64,000 nt of DNA from Achatina immaculata (lineage: Eukaryota > Mollusca > Gastropoda > Stylommatophora > Achatinidae), in NCBI GenBank assembly GCA_009760885.1, contig CM019692.1, positions 55,666,964 through 55,730,963 on the forward strand, written 5' to 3'. The position numbers were made by a program, and so were the translations under genes. This document shows positions 54,935-64,000 of this stretch, piece after piece. The notes beneath the pieces were generated by a model that was not told where the DNA came from, did not search any database, and was given only the letters and a program-made list of their open reading frames with translations. The stretch's first letter is position 1, and each line of letters starts with the position of its first letter.

Positions 54935-57678
54935 ATCATCATCATCATCATGTGCCGTGCCGACTGGCGTTGGCTATTATGCTTCTCCAGAGTACACGAT
55001 CCTTCATGCAGGCCATCAGCTCAGTTGGTGATCTCCTCTCACACCATCCCGTCAGACTGTCCAGTATCATTTCTCTTGGTCTTCCTCTTGATCTTCTTCC
55101 TTCTATTTTTCCTGTTGTTATAATATTTTCAATGCCCCCTCTTCTCATTGCATGTCCTATGAAAGTACATTGTCTCTCTCTTATCTTTTTGACAAGGTTT
55201 TTTGTCTCTCCAGCTCTTCTCCTACATTCTTCATTAGTTATTTTTGCTGTCCAGGGGATTCGCAGCATTCTTCTAATAAACCACATTTCTGCTGCTTCCA
55301 ATGATTTTTGTGCAGACTTGCCTATTGTCCATGATTCACTTCCATATAACAAGATAGGTTCAATATAGCATTTTAGGACTCGTTTTCTAACATTCATTGA
55401 TAAGGATGTGTTGGTCAATATGTTTCTGATTCTCTGAAATGCAGTCTTTGCTTGGCCTATTCTGTTCCTAATTTCTGTTTTGCATTTCCCATCTGAAGTT
55501 ATTACTGCTCCAAGGTATTTGAATTTCTGCACCTGCTTTAGAATAGTTCCGTTTAATTTAATACTGCATGCTGGTGGATTCTGTTTCTTAGATATAACCA
55601 TAGTCTCTGTCTTTTTGATGTTCAAAGTAAGGCCTTTCTGTTCACTTTCTTTGGCGACTTTATCCAAGAGATTTTGCAGGTCTTGTTGGTTCTCCGCTAT
55701 CAGTACTGTGTCGTCAGCATACCGAAGGTTGTTAATATTGTATCCTCCAATTTTTATGCCTGGTTCTGTGATGATTGTTCTTAGAATATTCTCGCTATAC
55801 AGAGAAAAAAGGTCTGGAGATAGTACACATCCTTGTCGCACCCCTTGTTTTATAGGTTGATATTTTCCAATTCTATTTTCAACTCGAACTGCTGCTTCTT
55901 GCTGCCAGTATAGATGTTTTACAATCCTCAGGTCTTTGCCGTCTATATTGATGTCTTCAAGCATTTTAATAATTTCATTATGTTTCACCTTGTCAAATGC
56001 CTTGGTGTAATCAATGAAGCATAAGTAGAGATCTTTCTGTACTTCTAAAGCTCTTTCTGTTAGTGTTCGTAAAGCATAAATGGCATTGTGTGTTCCCTTT
56101 CCTTCAACAAATCCAAACTGTTCATCTGCTATTTCCATTTTTATCTTTTTCCTTGTTCTTCTCATAATTATTCTCAGAAGTAGCTTCGTTATGTGACATG
56201 AGAGGCTGATAGTCCGGTGGTCGTCACATTCCTTTGCACCTGATTTCTTTGGTAGTGCTATAAACGTGGATTTAATCAGGTCACTGGGAATATAACCACT
56301 GTTGTAAATGTCGTTCAGTAACTTGGTTATTATTTTTATTCCTGTTTCCTCTAGTGCCTCTATTTCTTCTATTGTTATATTATCAGGCCCAGTCGCTTTT
56401 CCTTTCTTCATGTGTTTGATGGCATCTATGATTTCATCTTCAAGTATTGGTGGTCCATTACAGTTTTCAGTATCTGGTGTTAATTCTGGTCTTTCTCCTC
56501 CATATAGCTCACCGATATACTCTGTCCACCTGTCCGCAATGTCTTCTTTTCCCATTAACATTTTACCTTCTTTCGATTTCAGGCATCCTGTGGTATATTT
56601 TGTTTTCCTGCCTGTGAGTTCATTAATTCGTTTGTGCATGTTTTTGCTGTCTTTAATATGAGAGTCCTCTATCTGACTGCACTGCTCATTTAACCACACG
56701 TCTTTTGCTTCTCTGCATTTGCTTCTTATTTCTTTATTTATCTTGCTATATATTTCTTGGTTATTTTTACTCCTCCTCTCCATCAGTCCTAAGATGTCGT
56801 CTGTCATCCATTTATTTTTAGGGGCTTCTTTTTTTGGTGGTATTATCTCCTTAACAGTTTGGTGGATAGAATCTCTTAACATTTCCCATTGTTCATCTAT
56901 ACTATTTATCTTTGCTATTGCATTGTATCTATTTGTTATAATAACTTTGTATTGTTCTCGCAGTTCTTGGTCATTTTTAAGAAGTTCTGTATTCAGTTTG
57001 ATGTTTCTCACTTTTCTGCCTGCTTTCTTCAGTTTTATTCTAACTTTTCCACAGAGTGGATCATGGTCACTATTGCAGTCAGCTCCTGGCATGGTTTTTG
57101 TTGTCAGTAATGCATTGCGGAATCGTTTGTTGATTAATATGTAGTCTATCTGGTTAAAAGTCTTTTTGTCTGGACTGCACCACGTTGCCAGTCTTCGAGG
57201 ATGTTGTTTAAACCAGGTGTTTCCTACAACCATGCTGTGTATTCTTGCCCATTCAATTAATTTATAACCTCTGTCATTCCTCTCCCCCAGTCCATAGTCA
57301 CCAACGATGTCTGAAGTTCTTCCTTTACCAACTTTGGCATTAAAATCTCCCATGACTATGGTAACTTCATGTGACTTTGTGTGTTTTAGTGCTGTCTCTA
57401 TGTCATTATAAAATAGCTGTAAATCTTCTTCAGAGCTTTCAGATGTTGGAGCGTACACTTGTATAATATTTATGTTTATTGGTTGTCCTTTCAGTTGGGC
57501 TAGCAGGACTCGGTCCGAGATGTTCAAATATCCTACAATTGTCCTTGTCGTTTGTTCATCAAATATAATTCCTACTCCTCGTTCATGTTTCTCACTTCCT
57601 GAATATATTATTGTATATTTATCAGAGTTTATCTTCCCTGCACCTGTCCATCTAACTTCACTCATTCCTAATATGTTG
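54935..57678 (-). mobile_element. LINE family A, youngest copy, inserted in a minisatellite
   Basis: The element lies on the minus strand. It is 5'-truncated at 57,678, within the endonuclease region just before NILGMSEV. It runs through one uninterrupted frame to its stop at 54,948-54,950 and ends in (ATG)n, seen as catcatcat at 54,935-54,950. The flanks share atctatcatc at 54,925-54,934 and 57,679-57,688, a 10-bp target duplication inside the 54-bp repeat. The lack of any break over 2.7 kb and the exact duplication point to a recent insertion. Confidence 0.95.
54948..57665 (-). CDS. Endonuclease-reverse transcriptase of an RTE/CFDP2-like LINE, N-terminally truncated
   Basis: The 905-residue frame encodes a non-LTR retrotransposon polyprotein that would nick target DNA and copy its own RNA there. 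Residues 1-205 are the C-terminal part of an EEP-type endonuclease, with [10 protein letters not shown] (104-113), NQIDYILIN and the catalytic SDHDPL (199-204). The N-terminal motifs are lost by 5' truncation. The RT spans about 400-720: [11 protein letters not shown] (420-430), [11 protein letters not shown] (550-560, motif A Asp 552), [11 protein letters not shown] (610-620) and [11 protein letters not shown] (646-656, catalytic Asp pair). The C-terminus has [33 protein letters not shown] and [10 protein letters not shown] blocks. The ATG is internal to the ancestral protein, and the frame stays open upstream to the insertion junction. No promoter is retained. Database names such as 'craniofacial development protein 2-like' refer to this domain, not to a host gene. 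Confidence 0.95.
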   Translation of the reverse strand: MSEVRWTGAGKINSDKYTIIYSGSEKHERGVGIIFDEQTTRTIVGYLNISDRVLLAQLKGQPININIIQVYAPTSESSEEDLQLFYNDIETALKHTKSHEVTIVMGDFNAKVGKGRTSDIVGDYGLGERNDRGYKLIEWARIHSMVVGNTWFKQHPRRLATWCSPDKKTFNQIDYILINKRFRNALLTTKTMPGADCNSDHDPLCGKVRIKLKKAGRKVRNIKLNTELLKNDQELREQYKVIITNRYNAIAKINSIDEQWEMLRDSIHQTVKEIIPPKKEAPKNKWMTDDILGLMERRSKNNQEIYSKINKEIRSKCREAKDVWLNEQCSQIEDSHIKDSKNMHKRINELTGRKTKYTTGCLKSKEGKMLMGKEDIADRWTEYIGELYGGERPELTPDTENCNGPPILEDEIIDAIKHMKKGKATGPDNITIEEIEALEETGIKIITKLLNDIYNSGYIPSDLIKSTFIALPKKSGAKECDDHRTISLSCHITKLLLRIIMRRTRKKIKMEIADEQFGFVEGKGTHNAIYALRTLTERALEVQKDLYLCFIDYTKAFDKVKHNEIIKMLEDINIDGKDLRIVKHLYWQQEAAVRVENRIGKYQPIKQGVRQGCVLSPDLFSLYSENILRTIITEPGIKIGGYNINNLRYADDTVLIAENQQDLQNLLDKVAKESEQKGLTLNIKKTETMVISKKQNPPACSIKLNGTILKQVQKFKYLGAVITSDGKCKTEIRNRIGQAKTAFQRIRNILTNTSLSMNVRKRVLKCYIEPILLYGSESWTIGKSAQKSLEAAEMWFIRRMLRIPWTAKITNEECRRRAGETKNLVKKIRERQCTFIGHAMRRGGIENIITTGKIEGRRSRGRPREMILDSLTGWCERRSPTELMACMKDRVLWRSIIANASRHGT

Positions 57679-58020
57679 ATCTATCATCGCTACTTTCAAA
57701 CTTACTACCATCTCTCATTCAGCTGTCTGTCTATCTATCATCGTTACTTTCAAACTTACTACCATCTCTCATTCAGCTGTCTGTCTATCTATCATCGTTA
57801 CTTTCAAACTTACTAGCATCTCTCATTCAGCTGTCTGTCTATCTATCATCGTTACTTTCAAACTTACTACCATCTATCATTCAGCTGTCTGTCTATCTAT
57901 CATCGTTACTTTCAAACTTACTACCATCTCTCATTCAGCTGTCTGTCTGTCTATCATCGTTACTTTCAAACTTACTACCATCTCTCATTCAGCTGTCTGT
58001 CTATCTATCATCGTTACTTT
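57679..58020 (+). repeat. Minisatellite, 54-bp unit (right part)
   Basis: About six units of the same repeat as 54,720-54,934 restart precisely at the LINE junction. Unit-to-unit differences are single bases (ccatctctc, gcatctctc, ccatctatc). Confidence 0.95.
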
Positions 58021-58499
58021 CCAACTATTTCCGTGCTTTTTTATTCAGCATTTCTTTGAAAAGATCTTTCTATCAATCCAGCACCGAACACTTCCGTGTA
58101 AGATTAGAAGAATGGAACGTCTCGATTTCAGTCTCTATGACACAGATAATGACGTGGGGGGGAGGGGGGAGCTGAATAATAGATTTGAAGTCAAAGAGTC
58201 AAGATCTCATGAATCACTCAACGTTTTTCCTCTTTTGGTCTACTGGGTCGTTTGTTCAGATGTGAATACTTAAATAAATGCTTGGGGACAGCTTAAAGAC
58301 AAAGTCAGGACCGTTGATTTTTAAAAACATTTTAGTAGTGACCACATCATCTCTTCTTTTGTGCTTTCTGGTGAGGGAAAATGTGGTCATTGAAGAGATA
58401 TCTATGTGCCTCACTGGCGTAACACATAGTTATCTTACCTATCTGTGTGCTTTTATAACAAACTAGCTGATTATGCGCATTTATTTATCCCAATCAACA
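58021..58499. other. Unassigned spacer
   Basis: A G-rich patch lies at 58,155-58,170. A 62-codon frame at 58,278-58,466 is not recognised. Confidence 0.35.
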
Positions 58500-58690
58500 A
58501 CGTTCTATTCACTTCCACGGCCTTCTAGACGGTTCTAAACGTTCTATTGAAATTCACAGCCTTCTAGAAGATTCTACATAGGTCTATTCAGTTCCACAAT
58601 CTTCTAGAAGTTTCTGCAATGTTATATTCATTTCTACAACCTTGTAGAGACTCTACAGAGTCCAGACTTTTCTACAGAGTTCTATTCCTT
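58500..58690 (+). repeat. Degenerate tandem repeat, about 48-bp unit, with TTCTAGAA motifs
   Basis: About four diverged units contain gttctattcacttccac, then ccttctagaag and ttct. Two units contain ttc-nn-gaa-nn-ttc arrays (58,562-58,574 and 58,602-58,614) matching the heat-shock element pattern. A further cttctagaag lies at 59,264. Confidence 0.7.
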
Positions 58691-59063
58691 CTATTCGACT
58701 AAACGTGGGCTTAATTGTCACCAGGACTGTCATCAATCAGCTTAGCGAACCAGAACACTACAGAGCTGACATTAATCTCTGTCAATTTGAATATCTTATT
58801 TTTCACCATTTCTCACCCATGCCGATGGGGCTGAGCTTGCAAGTGCCACTACTCACCACAGTGACCCTAGAAAATATGGACTTGACAGTAATATCCTTCA
58901 TTTGCGATTACTTGTACGTGTCACCACATCACACTCCCACCCATAACCTCCCCCCCCCCATGCCGATGGGGGCGGAACGTTGACTTAAACGGCATCGGGT
59001 GAGTCGCTATTCAATTCAGTGACCCCAAAAACTATGCATTCGACACTAATATCATTCCTTATT

Positions 59064-59129
<66 letters not shown>

Positions 59130-59580
59130 TCCCTGAAAGACGATAATCTGGAAGACTTGCCGAATTAGCGTGCCTTATATACGACGATGTAAAATCGGGA
59201 GGGTGCTGGAAGTTTCTGAAACATCATGAGCCCACGGCCGGAGTCATATCCACAACCTTCTAGAAGGCTGTTATTTGGACTTGCCAATAGATTTGCCATG
59301 GAAGACTACAAATGCTTCTCTTAGACCAGTGCCACTCTATTTAACGATTATCTCCCTTAGACCATTGTTTATTCCTCAATGACTTTAGTGGATAATACCT
59401 CATCCCCTTTGTACCCCACTCCCAGTGCAGATAGGGGTGTCTTAGCCTCTAATAATGCATCTCCAGATTGTAAGTCATATTTGTACCAAGTTTGACTGAA
59501 ATTGCTCCAGGCGTTCCAGAGTGATACCGGGACATATATATATATATAAAGATTACATATCAACCCCATTCATCTATCCG
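58691..59580. other. Unassigned stretch with AT microsatellite
   Basis: A duplicated block (catgccgatgggg, also cagtgacccta and atatgg) recurs between 58,815-58,880 and 58,960-59,040. The AT run lies at 59,068-59,128. No gene is recognised. Confidence 0.4.
59068..59128. repeat. (AT)n microsatellite
   Basis: About thirty at units with one interruption near 59,103. Confidence 0.95.
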
Positions 59581-59584
59581 ACCA

Positions 59585-59815
59585 TCTATCTCATCGGATG
59601 CCTTGTCGATAAGCGTTGGCGGCTATGATTCTCAATAAATCTCAGTCCTTGATATTTTCTCATCAACTCGGTTTATTGCGCCGTCGCATTAGACTGTCCA
59701 TGATCTTTGTTCTCTTGGTCTTCCCCCTTCCCCTTTTCTCCCTTATATTCCTGCTGTTATGATGATTTCAAGATCTCCCTTTCTCGTTATACAGCCAATG
59801 AATGCCCACCCATTA
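59585..59815 (-). mobile_element. LINE family A relic, 3' end
   Basis: Minus-strand translation gives FIGCITRKGDLEIIITAG near 59,765-59,812, then GGRPREQRSWTV near 59,695-59,735 and decayed sequence to an accaacgc-type end near 59,610. The order and spacing match [20 protein letters not shown] and [11 protein letters not shown]. The tail is reduced to gatgagatagatgg. It is an old, short copy. Confidence 0.75.
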
Positions 59816-60224
59816 ACTTCTGTTTTATTACAGGTCAGTTTCATGTAATAATGTCTCATGATATTTACCTCTGCTTACCTTTACAACAATGAAGTGTAGA
59901 TTTTGACCACTTAGTGTTAGATTTCACACGCTGGGAATTTCGCAACCACATATTAGCCCTAACACGACCTTGATAGCTCCGTGCTATCGTGACCTTTACA
60001 CGAGCATTGTGCCGCACAAAACAAAACCAGCCCACGGAGTTCTAGTATTGATGAAGATTGTCAATAGCACGATTTTGCGATTAGTTCAATTTGTCCATTA
60101 ACAGCAAGATCAGGTTCGTAAATCAATGCTGTCGTTTGACAGGGAACGTTTCCTCCGGCCAGAAACTTTATTTTGTTAGGCTGCCTATTCAAGCGTTCTG
60201 ACTCCAAGGTGGCGTTTGGTTGAT

Positions 60225-60390
60225 TATGTATCCATTACTGTCTTCAGTTTCGGTATAGTATAACCATTACTGTCTTCAGTTTCGGTATAGTATAACCATT
60301 ACTGTCTTCAGTTTCGGTATAGTATAACCATTACTGTCTTCAGTTTCGGTATAGTATAACCATTACTGTCTTCAATATTTGCACAGTATT
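60225..60390 (+). repeat. Tandem repeat, 32-bp unit
   Basis: Five units built on cattactgtcttcagtttcg, gtatagtataac. The middle three are identical. Confidence 0.95.
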
Positions 60391-60399
60391 AATGTAGTT

Positions 60400-60400
60400 T

Positions 60401-60446
<46 letters not shown>

Positions 60447-60614
60447 AGATATCTTATATATATATATATATTATCATATACAATTATATAATAATGTATA
60501 ATTATAATAGATATGATATATATATATATACAATATAATATATATATAATATATAAGATATCTTACATATTATCATATATAATTATATAAATAATATATA
60601 ATTATTATAGATAT
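60400..60614. repeat. TA-rich palindromic tract at a family B 3' end
   Basis: Long TA runs contain several taagatatctta-type palindromes. The tract directly follows the family B 3' end and seems to be its ATATAAG-type tail, greatly expanded. Confidence 0.8.
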
Positions 60615-61154
60615 CTTATAACCTTCACGTGCCTTTAAACGTCACATACGGCTAGCAAGGTAGTTAGCCATGTTTTCCTGGTTTCGGTGAGCTTTTCAAA
60701 ATCATCAAGGGATTTTATATCTACTGAACTGGCCTCTGTTAACAATGTCCTCTGTAGATTTTCACGTGGTTGACCTCTTTTTCTTTGGCCTGTTGTCTTC
60801 CGCTTGATAGCTTGTTTTGGGATTCTTTGATTGTTTCTTCTCATCACGTGACCGACATACGTCCATTTCCTTTTCCTGATCACCCATGAGACTGGTTGTT
60901 GTTCAGTCATCTGCCTTATCTCTGCATTGTTCTCGATTTCGTTCCACTTGATACCGATTATTTTCTTTATGTATTTGTTTTCAAAGAGTCTAATTTCTTT
61001 TCTATTTCTTTAGTTGTTTTCCAGCTTTCATATGCATAAATGAGGGTGGATATTACATTTGATTTGAACAGTCTTAACTTCGTTTTGTGCTTATAACTTT
61101 AGAGTGCCATATGTTCTCAAGATTCTTGAAGGCCGATGCTGCTTTTGTAATTCT
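60615..61154 (-). mobile_element. LINE family B, 3' part of a split copy
   Basis: On the minus strand this copy carries MTEQQPVSWVIRKRKWTYVG, VGHVMRRNNQRIPKQ, the GQPRENLQRTLL block and LLAVCDV at 60,636. The sequence above 60,910 (ESWKTTKE-type region) is shifted. It belongs to the same insertion as 62,279-62,998; the two were separated by the family C LINE. Confidence 0.9.
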
Positions 61155-61166
61155 ACTTCTAACTTC
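61155..61166 (+). other. Target-site duplication, left copy
   Basis: The 12 bases acttctaacttc recur exactly at 62,267-62,278 and bracket the family C LINE. They belong to the family B sequence that was its target. Confidence 0.9.
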
Positions 61167-62266
61167 TTGTTGACCAGGAAAAAGCATTCGACAGAGTGGA
61201 CAGGAACAAACTATGGACGTCCTAAAACAATATGGGGTTACCAATCATCTAATAAATCTGTGTAAGAGTCTGTACAACAACGTAAGTGGCATCATCAGAG
61301 CAATAGGGGAACATTCTGAACCATTTATTATTAAATCTGGCATTCAGCAAGGTTGCATCTTATCACCGCTGCTATTTATAACATATAACATCTGTAGAGA
61401 AGCTGGACTGATAAGGACAGCAAAAAATCAACAAAATGAAATAGAACAAACAGAAGACGACATAACCATAAACGAACTATTATTTGCAGATGACCAAGCT
61501 CTAGTTGCCGACTCAGAAGAAGGCTTGCAAGATCACATTAATAGATGAATGATGCATGCAAAGAACACAGTATGAAAATTAGCTTAGCAAAACAGGAATC
61601 ATGACCATCGCAAGAGTAGACACACCAATAAACATTACACTGGAAAACCTTACTATGAAGCAAGTAACACATTTAAAATACCTCGGAACCATTTTCTCAA
61701 CAGAAGGAAAAATAGACATAGAGATCGAAAACAAATATAACAAAGCAAACCACCTTATCGGGAAAATGGCTCCTATACTAAACAACAAGCATGTCTCACT
61801 GGCAACAAAAAGAACTATCTATAAGACAATATTCATACCAACGTTGTGCTACCAATGCCAGGCATGGGCGCTGACAGCAAAATACAAAATGAAAATTACA
61901 AACATTGAAATGAGATTCTTGAGAAGAATTCTTGGAATATCAAGAATGGACGGAATCAGAAATTATGTCGTTAGAAAGAAAGTAGGAGCTGAACCTGTTC
62001 TGAACTATATTCAAAAACACCAAATAAAATGGTTCGGTCATGTACCACGACTACCAACAGAACGTGTACCACAGAGAGCAATGTTTTACAGACCACATAA
62101 AAGCAGAGGAAGGGGCCGCCCATGCAAACGATGGACCGATGGTATAGCAGAGTCTCTGAACATCTCAATGTACGAAGCCAACAGGCGAGCCATTGGGAGA
62201 CAATTGCACTTCACCTCTACATCTAGATGTAAATGAGGAAGGACAAGACAAGAGAGACAAGACAAG
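61167..62266 (+). mobile_element. LINE family C, 5'-truncated, nested in family B
   Basis: The plus strand encodes an RT unlike families A and B. DQEKAFDRVDRNKLW (motif A) near 61,172-61,216 is followed by SGIQQGCILSPLLF near 61,335-61,380, the catalytic NELLFADDQALVA near 61,470-61,510, and HLKYLGTIFSTEGKID and MRFLRRILGISRMDG blocks. Then come KWFGHVPRLPTERVPQRA and GRGRPCKRWTDGIAES to the stop at 62,236. Frame breaks lie near 61,215 and 61,550-61,600. The 3' end is gacaagacaagagagacaag, a GACAA-type tail. Confidence 0.92.
61601..62236 (+). pseudogene. Reverse transcriptase C-terminal fragment (family C)
   Basis: This 211-codon frame runs from after the FADD motif to the natural stop and contains HLKYLGTIFSTEGKID, the LRRILGISR block and a Gly/Arg-rich GRGRPCKRW segment. 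The FADD motif is in a different frame (61,213-61,548), so this fragment has no catalytic centre. Confidence 0.88.
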
Positions 62267-62278
62267 ACTTCTAACTTC
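62267..62278 (+). other. Target-site duplication, right copy
   Basis: Exact repeat of the 12 bases at 61,155-61,166, at the 3' edge of the family C LINE. Confidence 0.9.
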
Positions 62279-62998
62279 CTTTCTGGTGTCATCATCCTGG
62301 TCTATGTAGCTGCCAATGTTTGCAAATCGATTGACTTTTTGAACAGATGTGCCTTCTACGTACATTTTTCATTTTTGATTAATGTGAAGTTTCATTATTT
62401 TGGTTTTTTTTTTTTTTTTGCTTGTTAATTTCAAACCCTATTTTGCTAGGCTGTGAAGACAGAGTATTTGGTTTTTCTTGCATCTAATTCATATTGTTAC
62501 TGTAAGAGTTATGTCATCGACAAATCAAGATCTTATAGTTGTGTCTCATGTACCAAATCAATACCTGTTTTACCTGTGCAGCATTGTTTTTTCATTATGA
62601 AGTCTGACAATTCCAAAAGGTAAGGAAGATAATATACATCCTTGTTTCAATCTGGAGCCATCCACTCATTCCTTCATCTGCGTTGACTGCACAAACATAT
62701 CCATTGTAGTAGTCCGTAATGATGTTGACAATTTAAGATGGTATTCCATATAGTCTTAAAATTCTCCACATTGAATCTCTGTGGATGCTATCAAATGCCT
62801 TTTTAAAGTCTATGAAGTTCAGGATTAATGGTTTTCCCTTTTGAATATATTCTTCAAGTATTATTCTTAGAATAAAGATCTGGTCGAGACAGTCTCTACC
62901 TTTTCGAAATCCTGCTTGTTCTTCTCTAATTGCAACATCCATTATATCATTATGTCTATTCAGATTTACTTTGTAAAATACTTTTGACACACATACAC
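62279..62998 (-). mobile_element. LINE family B, 5' part of a split copy
   Basis: Minus-strand sequence continues family B upstream of the nested LINE: GSYIDQDDDT near 62,290-62,325, decayed KIGFEINK and FADD-equivalent regions near 62,430-62,560, and then an open frame at 62,733-63,011. That frame has SKVFYKVNLNRHNDIMD, REEQAGFRKGRDCLDQIF and the motif A block LNFIDFKKAFDSIHRDS. This is the only family B copy here that keeps the RT fingers. Frame breaks lie between 62,330 and 62,730. A TA-rich run at 63,005-63,040 follows the 5' end. Confidence 0.9.
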
Positions 62999-63184
62999 AC
63001 TTTATATACATATATATATATACATATATTTATATATTGTATTTTGTATAGTACTGTGACTGAATTAGACGTAGGTAAAAGGTTAGATATGGAAGAAGAA
63101 GGACTATTAACTTAAACGTAGCAAACAAAGAGTAACATCACTTGTTAGAAATCTATTTTAGGAAACTTGGGTTTCAGAATTAGG

Positions 63185-64000
63185 CTTATGCAGTGCGATG
63201 CTGCACAGGTAATGCAGGTACTGACTGGGTACATGGGACCCAACTAGAAGATCTTGATTTTGCTGATGACATAACTCTTATCAATAACAATGTGAATTCC
63301 ATGCAAGAAAAAACAGATAGCCTGTCTTCACTGGCTAGCAAAATAGGACTTGAAATTAACAAGGACAAAAAGTTAATGAAAATTTCCATTAATCAAAATG
63401 GAAAAATACACGCACAAGGGACAGATATTGAAGAAGTCAATCAATTTGCATACCTTGGCAGCTACATAGACCAGGATGGTGACACCAGAAAGGAAGTTAG
63501 AATTAGAATTGCAAAAGCAGCATCGATCTTCAAGAATCTTGAGAACATACGGAATTCAAAAGTTATAAGCACAAAAACCAAGTTAAGACTATTCAATTCA
63601 AATGTAATATACACACTCATTTATGCATGTGAAAGCTGGAAAACAACTAAAGAAATAGAAAAGAAATTAGACTCTTTTGAAAACAAATGCCTAAGGAAAA
63701 TACTCGACATCAAGTGGAAAGAATTCAAGAACAATGCAGAGATAATTCAGATGACTGAGCAACAACCAGTCTCATGGGTGATCAGGAAAAGGAGATGGAC
63801 ATATGTTGGTCACTTGATGAGAAGAAATGATCAGAGAATCCCAAAACAAGCTATCAAGTGGAACACAACAGGCCGAAGAAAAAGAGGCAGATCGCGTGAA
63901 ACTCTGAAGAGGACATTGTTAAGAGAAGCCAAATTAACAGGCACAAAATCCTTTGATGAGGTTGAAAGACTCGATGAAGACGGAAAAATTGGCGAACTAC
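63185..64000 (+). mobile_element. LINE family B, plus-strand copy cut by the window end
   Basis: The frame is open from 63,184 and reads RCCTGNAGTDWVHGTQLEDL, the catalytic LDFADDITLI motif near 63,252-63,285, VNQFAYLGSYIDQDGDTRKE, YACESWKTTKEIEKKLDSFE, then VGHLMRRNDQRIPKQ and GRSRETLKRTLLREAK. A one-base deletion near 63,985 shifts the frame shortly before the natural stop. The sequence is very close to 11,395-12,236. The 5' end is truncated before the FADD motif. The 3' end is outside the window. Confidence 0.93.

Noticed and set aside
55480..55860. 126-codon plus-strand protein, with similar ones at 26,481-26,861 and 30,736-31,077 on the minus strand
   Set aside because: These are antisense shadows of the family A RT; they recur with every LINE copy.
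54948..57665. Host gene 'craniofacial development protein 2'
   Set aside because: The frame is a LINE endonuclease-RT with YADD and SDHD motifs, an ATG-repeat tail and a target duplication. The database name comes from LINE-derived sequence.

Overview
The window looks like intergenic or intronic DNA of an animal, probably an invertebrate. It is AT-rich and crowded with short tandem arrays. Its recognisable coding sequence is almost entirely transposable-element debris: non-LTR retrotransposons (LINEs), mariner and hAT DNA transposons, and tRNA-derived SINEs. The mix of CFDP2-like (RTE/BovB-type) LINEs, tRNA-SINEs and dense minisatellites would fit a mollusc or another lophotrochozoan. That placement is inference, because no host gene is present to anchor it. 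There is no bacterial-type gene organisation, no rRNA, no functional-looking tRNA and no CRISPR array.

LINEs fall into six groups, named here by letter. Family A is RTE/CFDP2-like, with an endonuclease and a RYADD reverse transcriptase, and its 3' ends finish in (ATG)n. Copies lie at 15.0, 25.9, 29.5, 33.8, 35.8, 39.0, 47.8, 54.9-57.7 and 59.6 kb. Family B has an FADD RT and 3' ends in ATATAAG-like repeats; copies lie at 11.3, 28.4, 51.2, 60.6-63.0 (split) and 63.2 kb to the window end. Family C has 3' ends in GACAA repeats and one copy, at 61.2 kb, nested inside a B copy. Family D has 3' ends in GAAT repeats; copies lie at 7.2, 17.5 and 36.6 kb. Family E has L2/Crack-like 3' ends at 10.0 and 50.8 kb. 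Family F is represented by a C-terminal C2H2 finger at 48.2 kb. The only long intact reading frame in the window is the 905-codon family A ORF at 54,948-57,665 on the minus strand.

DNA transposons: mariner relics lie at 0.7-1.4 kb, at 1.9-3.2 kb (both ITRs and TA duplications visible), at 40.1-41.4 kb, and as two related half-copies at 23.0-24.5 kb. The latter pair abuts a hAT-type terminus and appears to have been duplicated with a 998-bp offset. SINEs with A/B-box heads lie at 6.8, 13.7, 21.1, 23.6, 28.1 and 50.2 kb.

Tandem arrays with periods of 17 to 62 bp occur throughout, most densely at 41.9-47.7 kb. Several interact with family A LINEs. Three family A copies sit inside or against minisatellites (33.8, 47.8 and 54.9-57.7 kb). 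In two other family A relics (36.0 and 39.2 kb) a minisatellite has grown out of the LINE's own coding sequence at the same conserved GHxMRR motif. A near-perfect 78-bp inverted repeat at 32.2-32.4 kb is the clearest structure with no family assignment. These LINE-minisatellite relationships and the long hairpin are the most interesting signals; I see no host multi-gene system.
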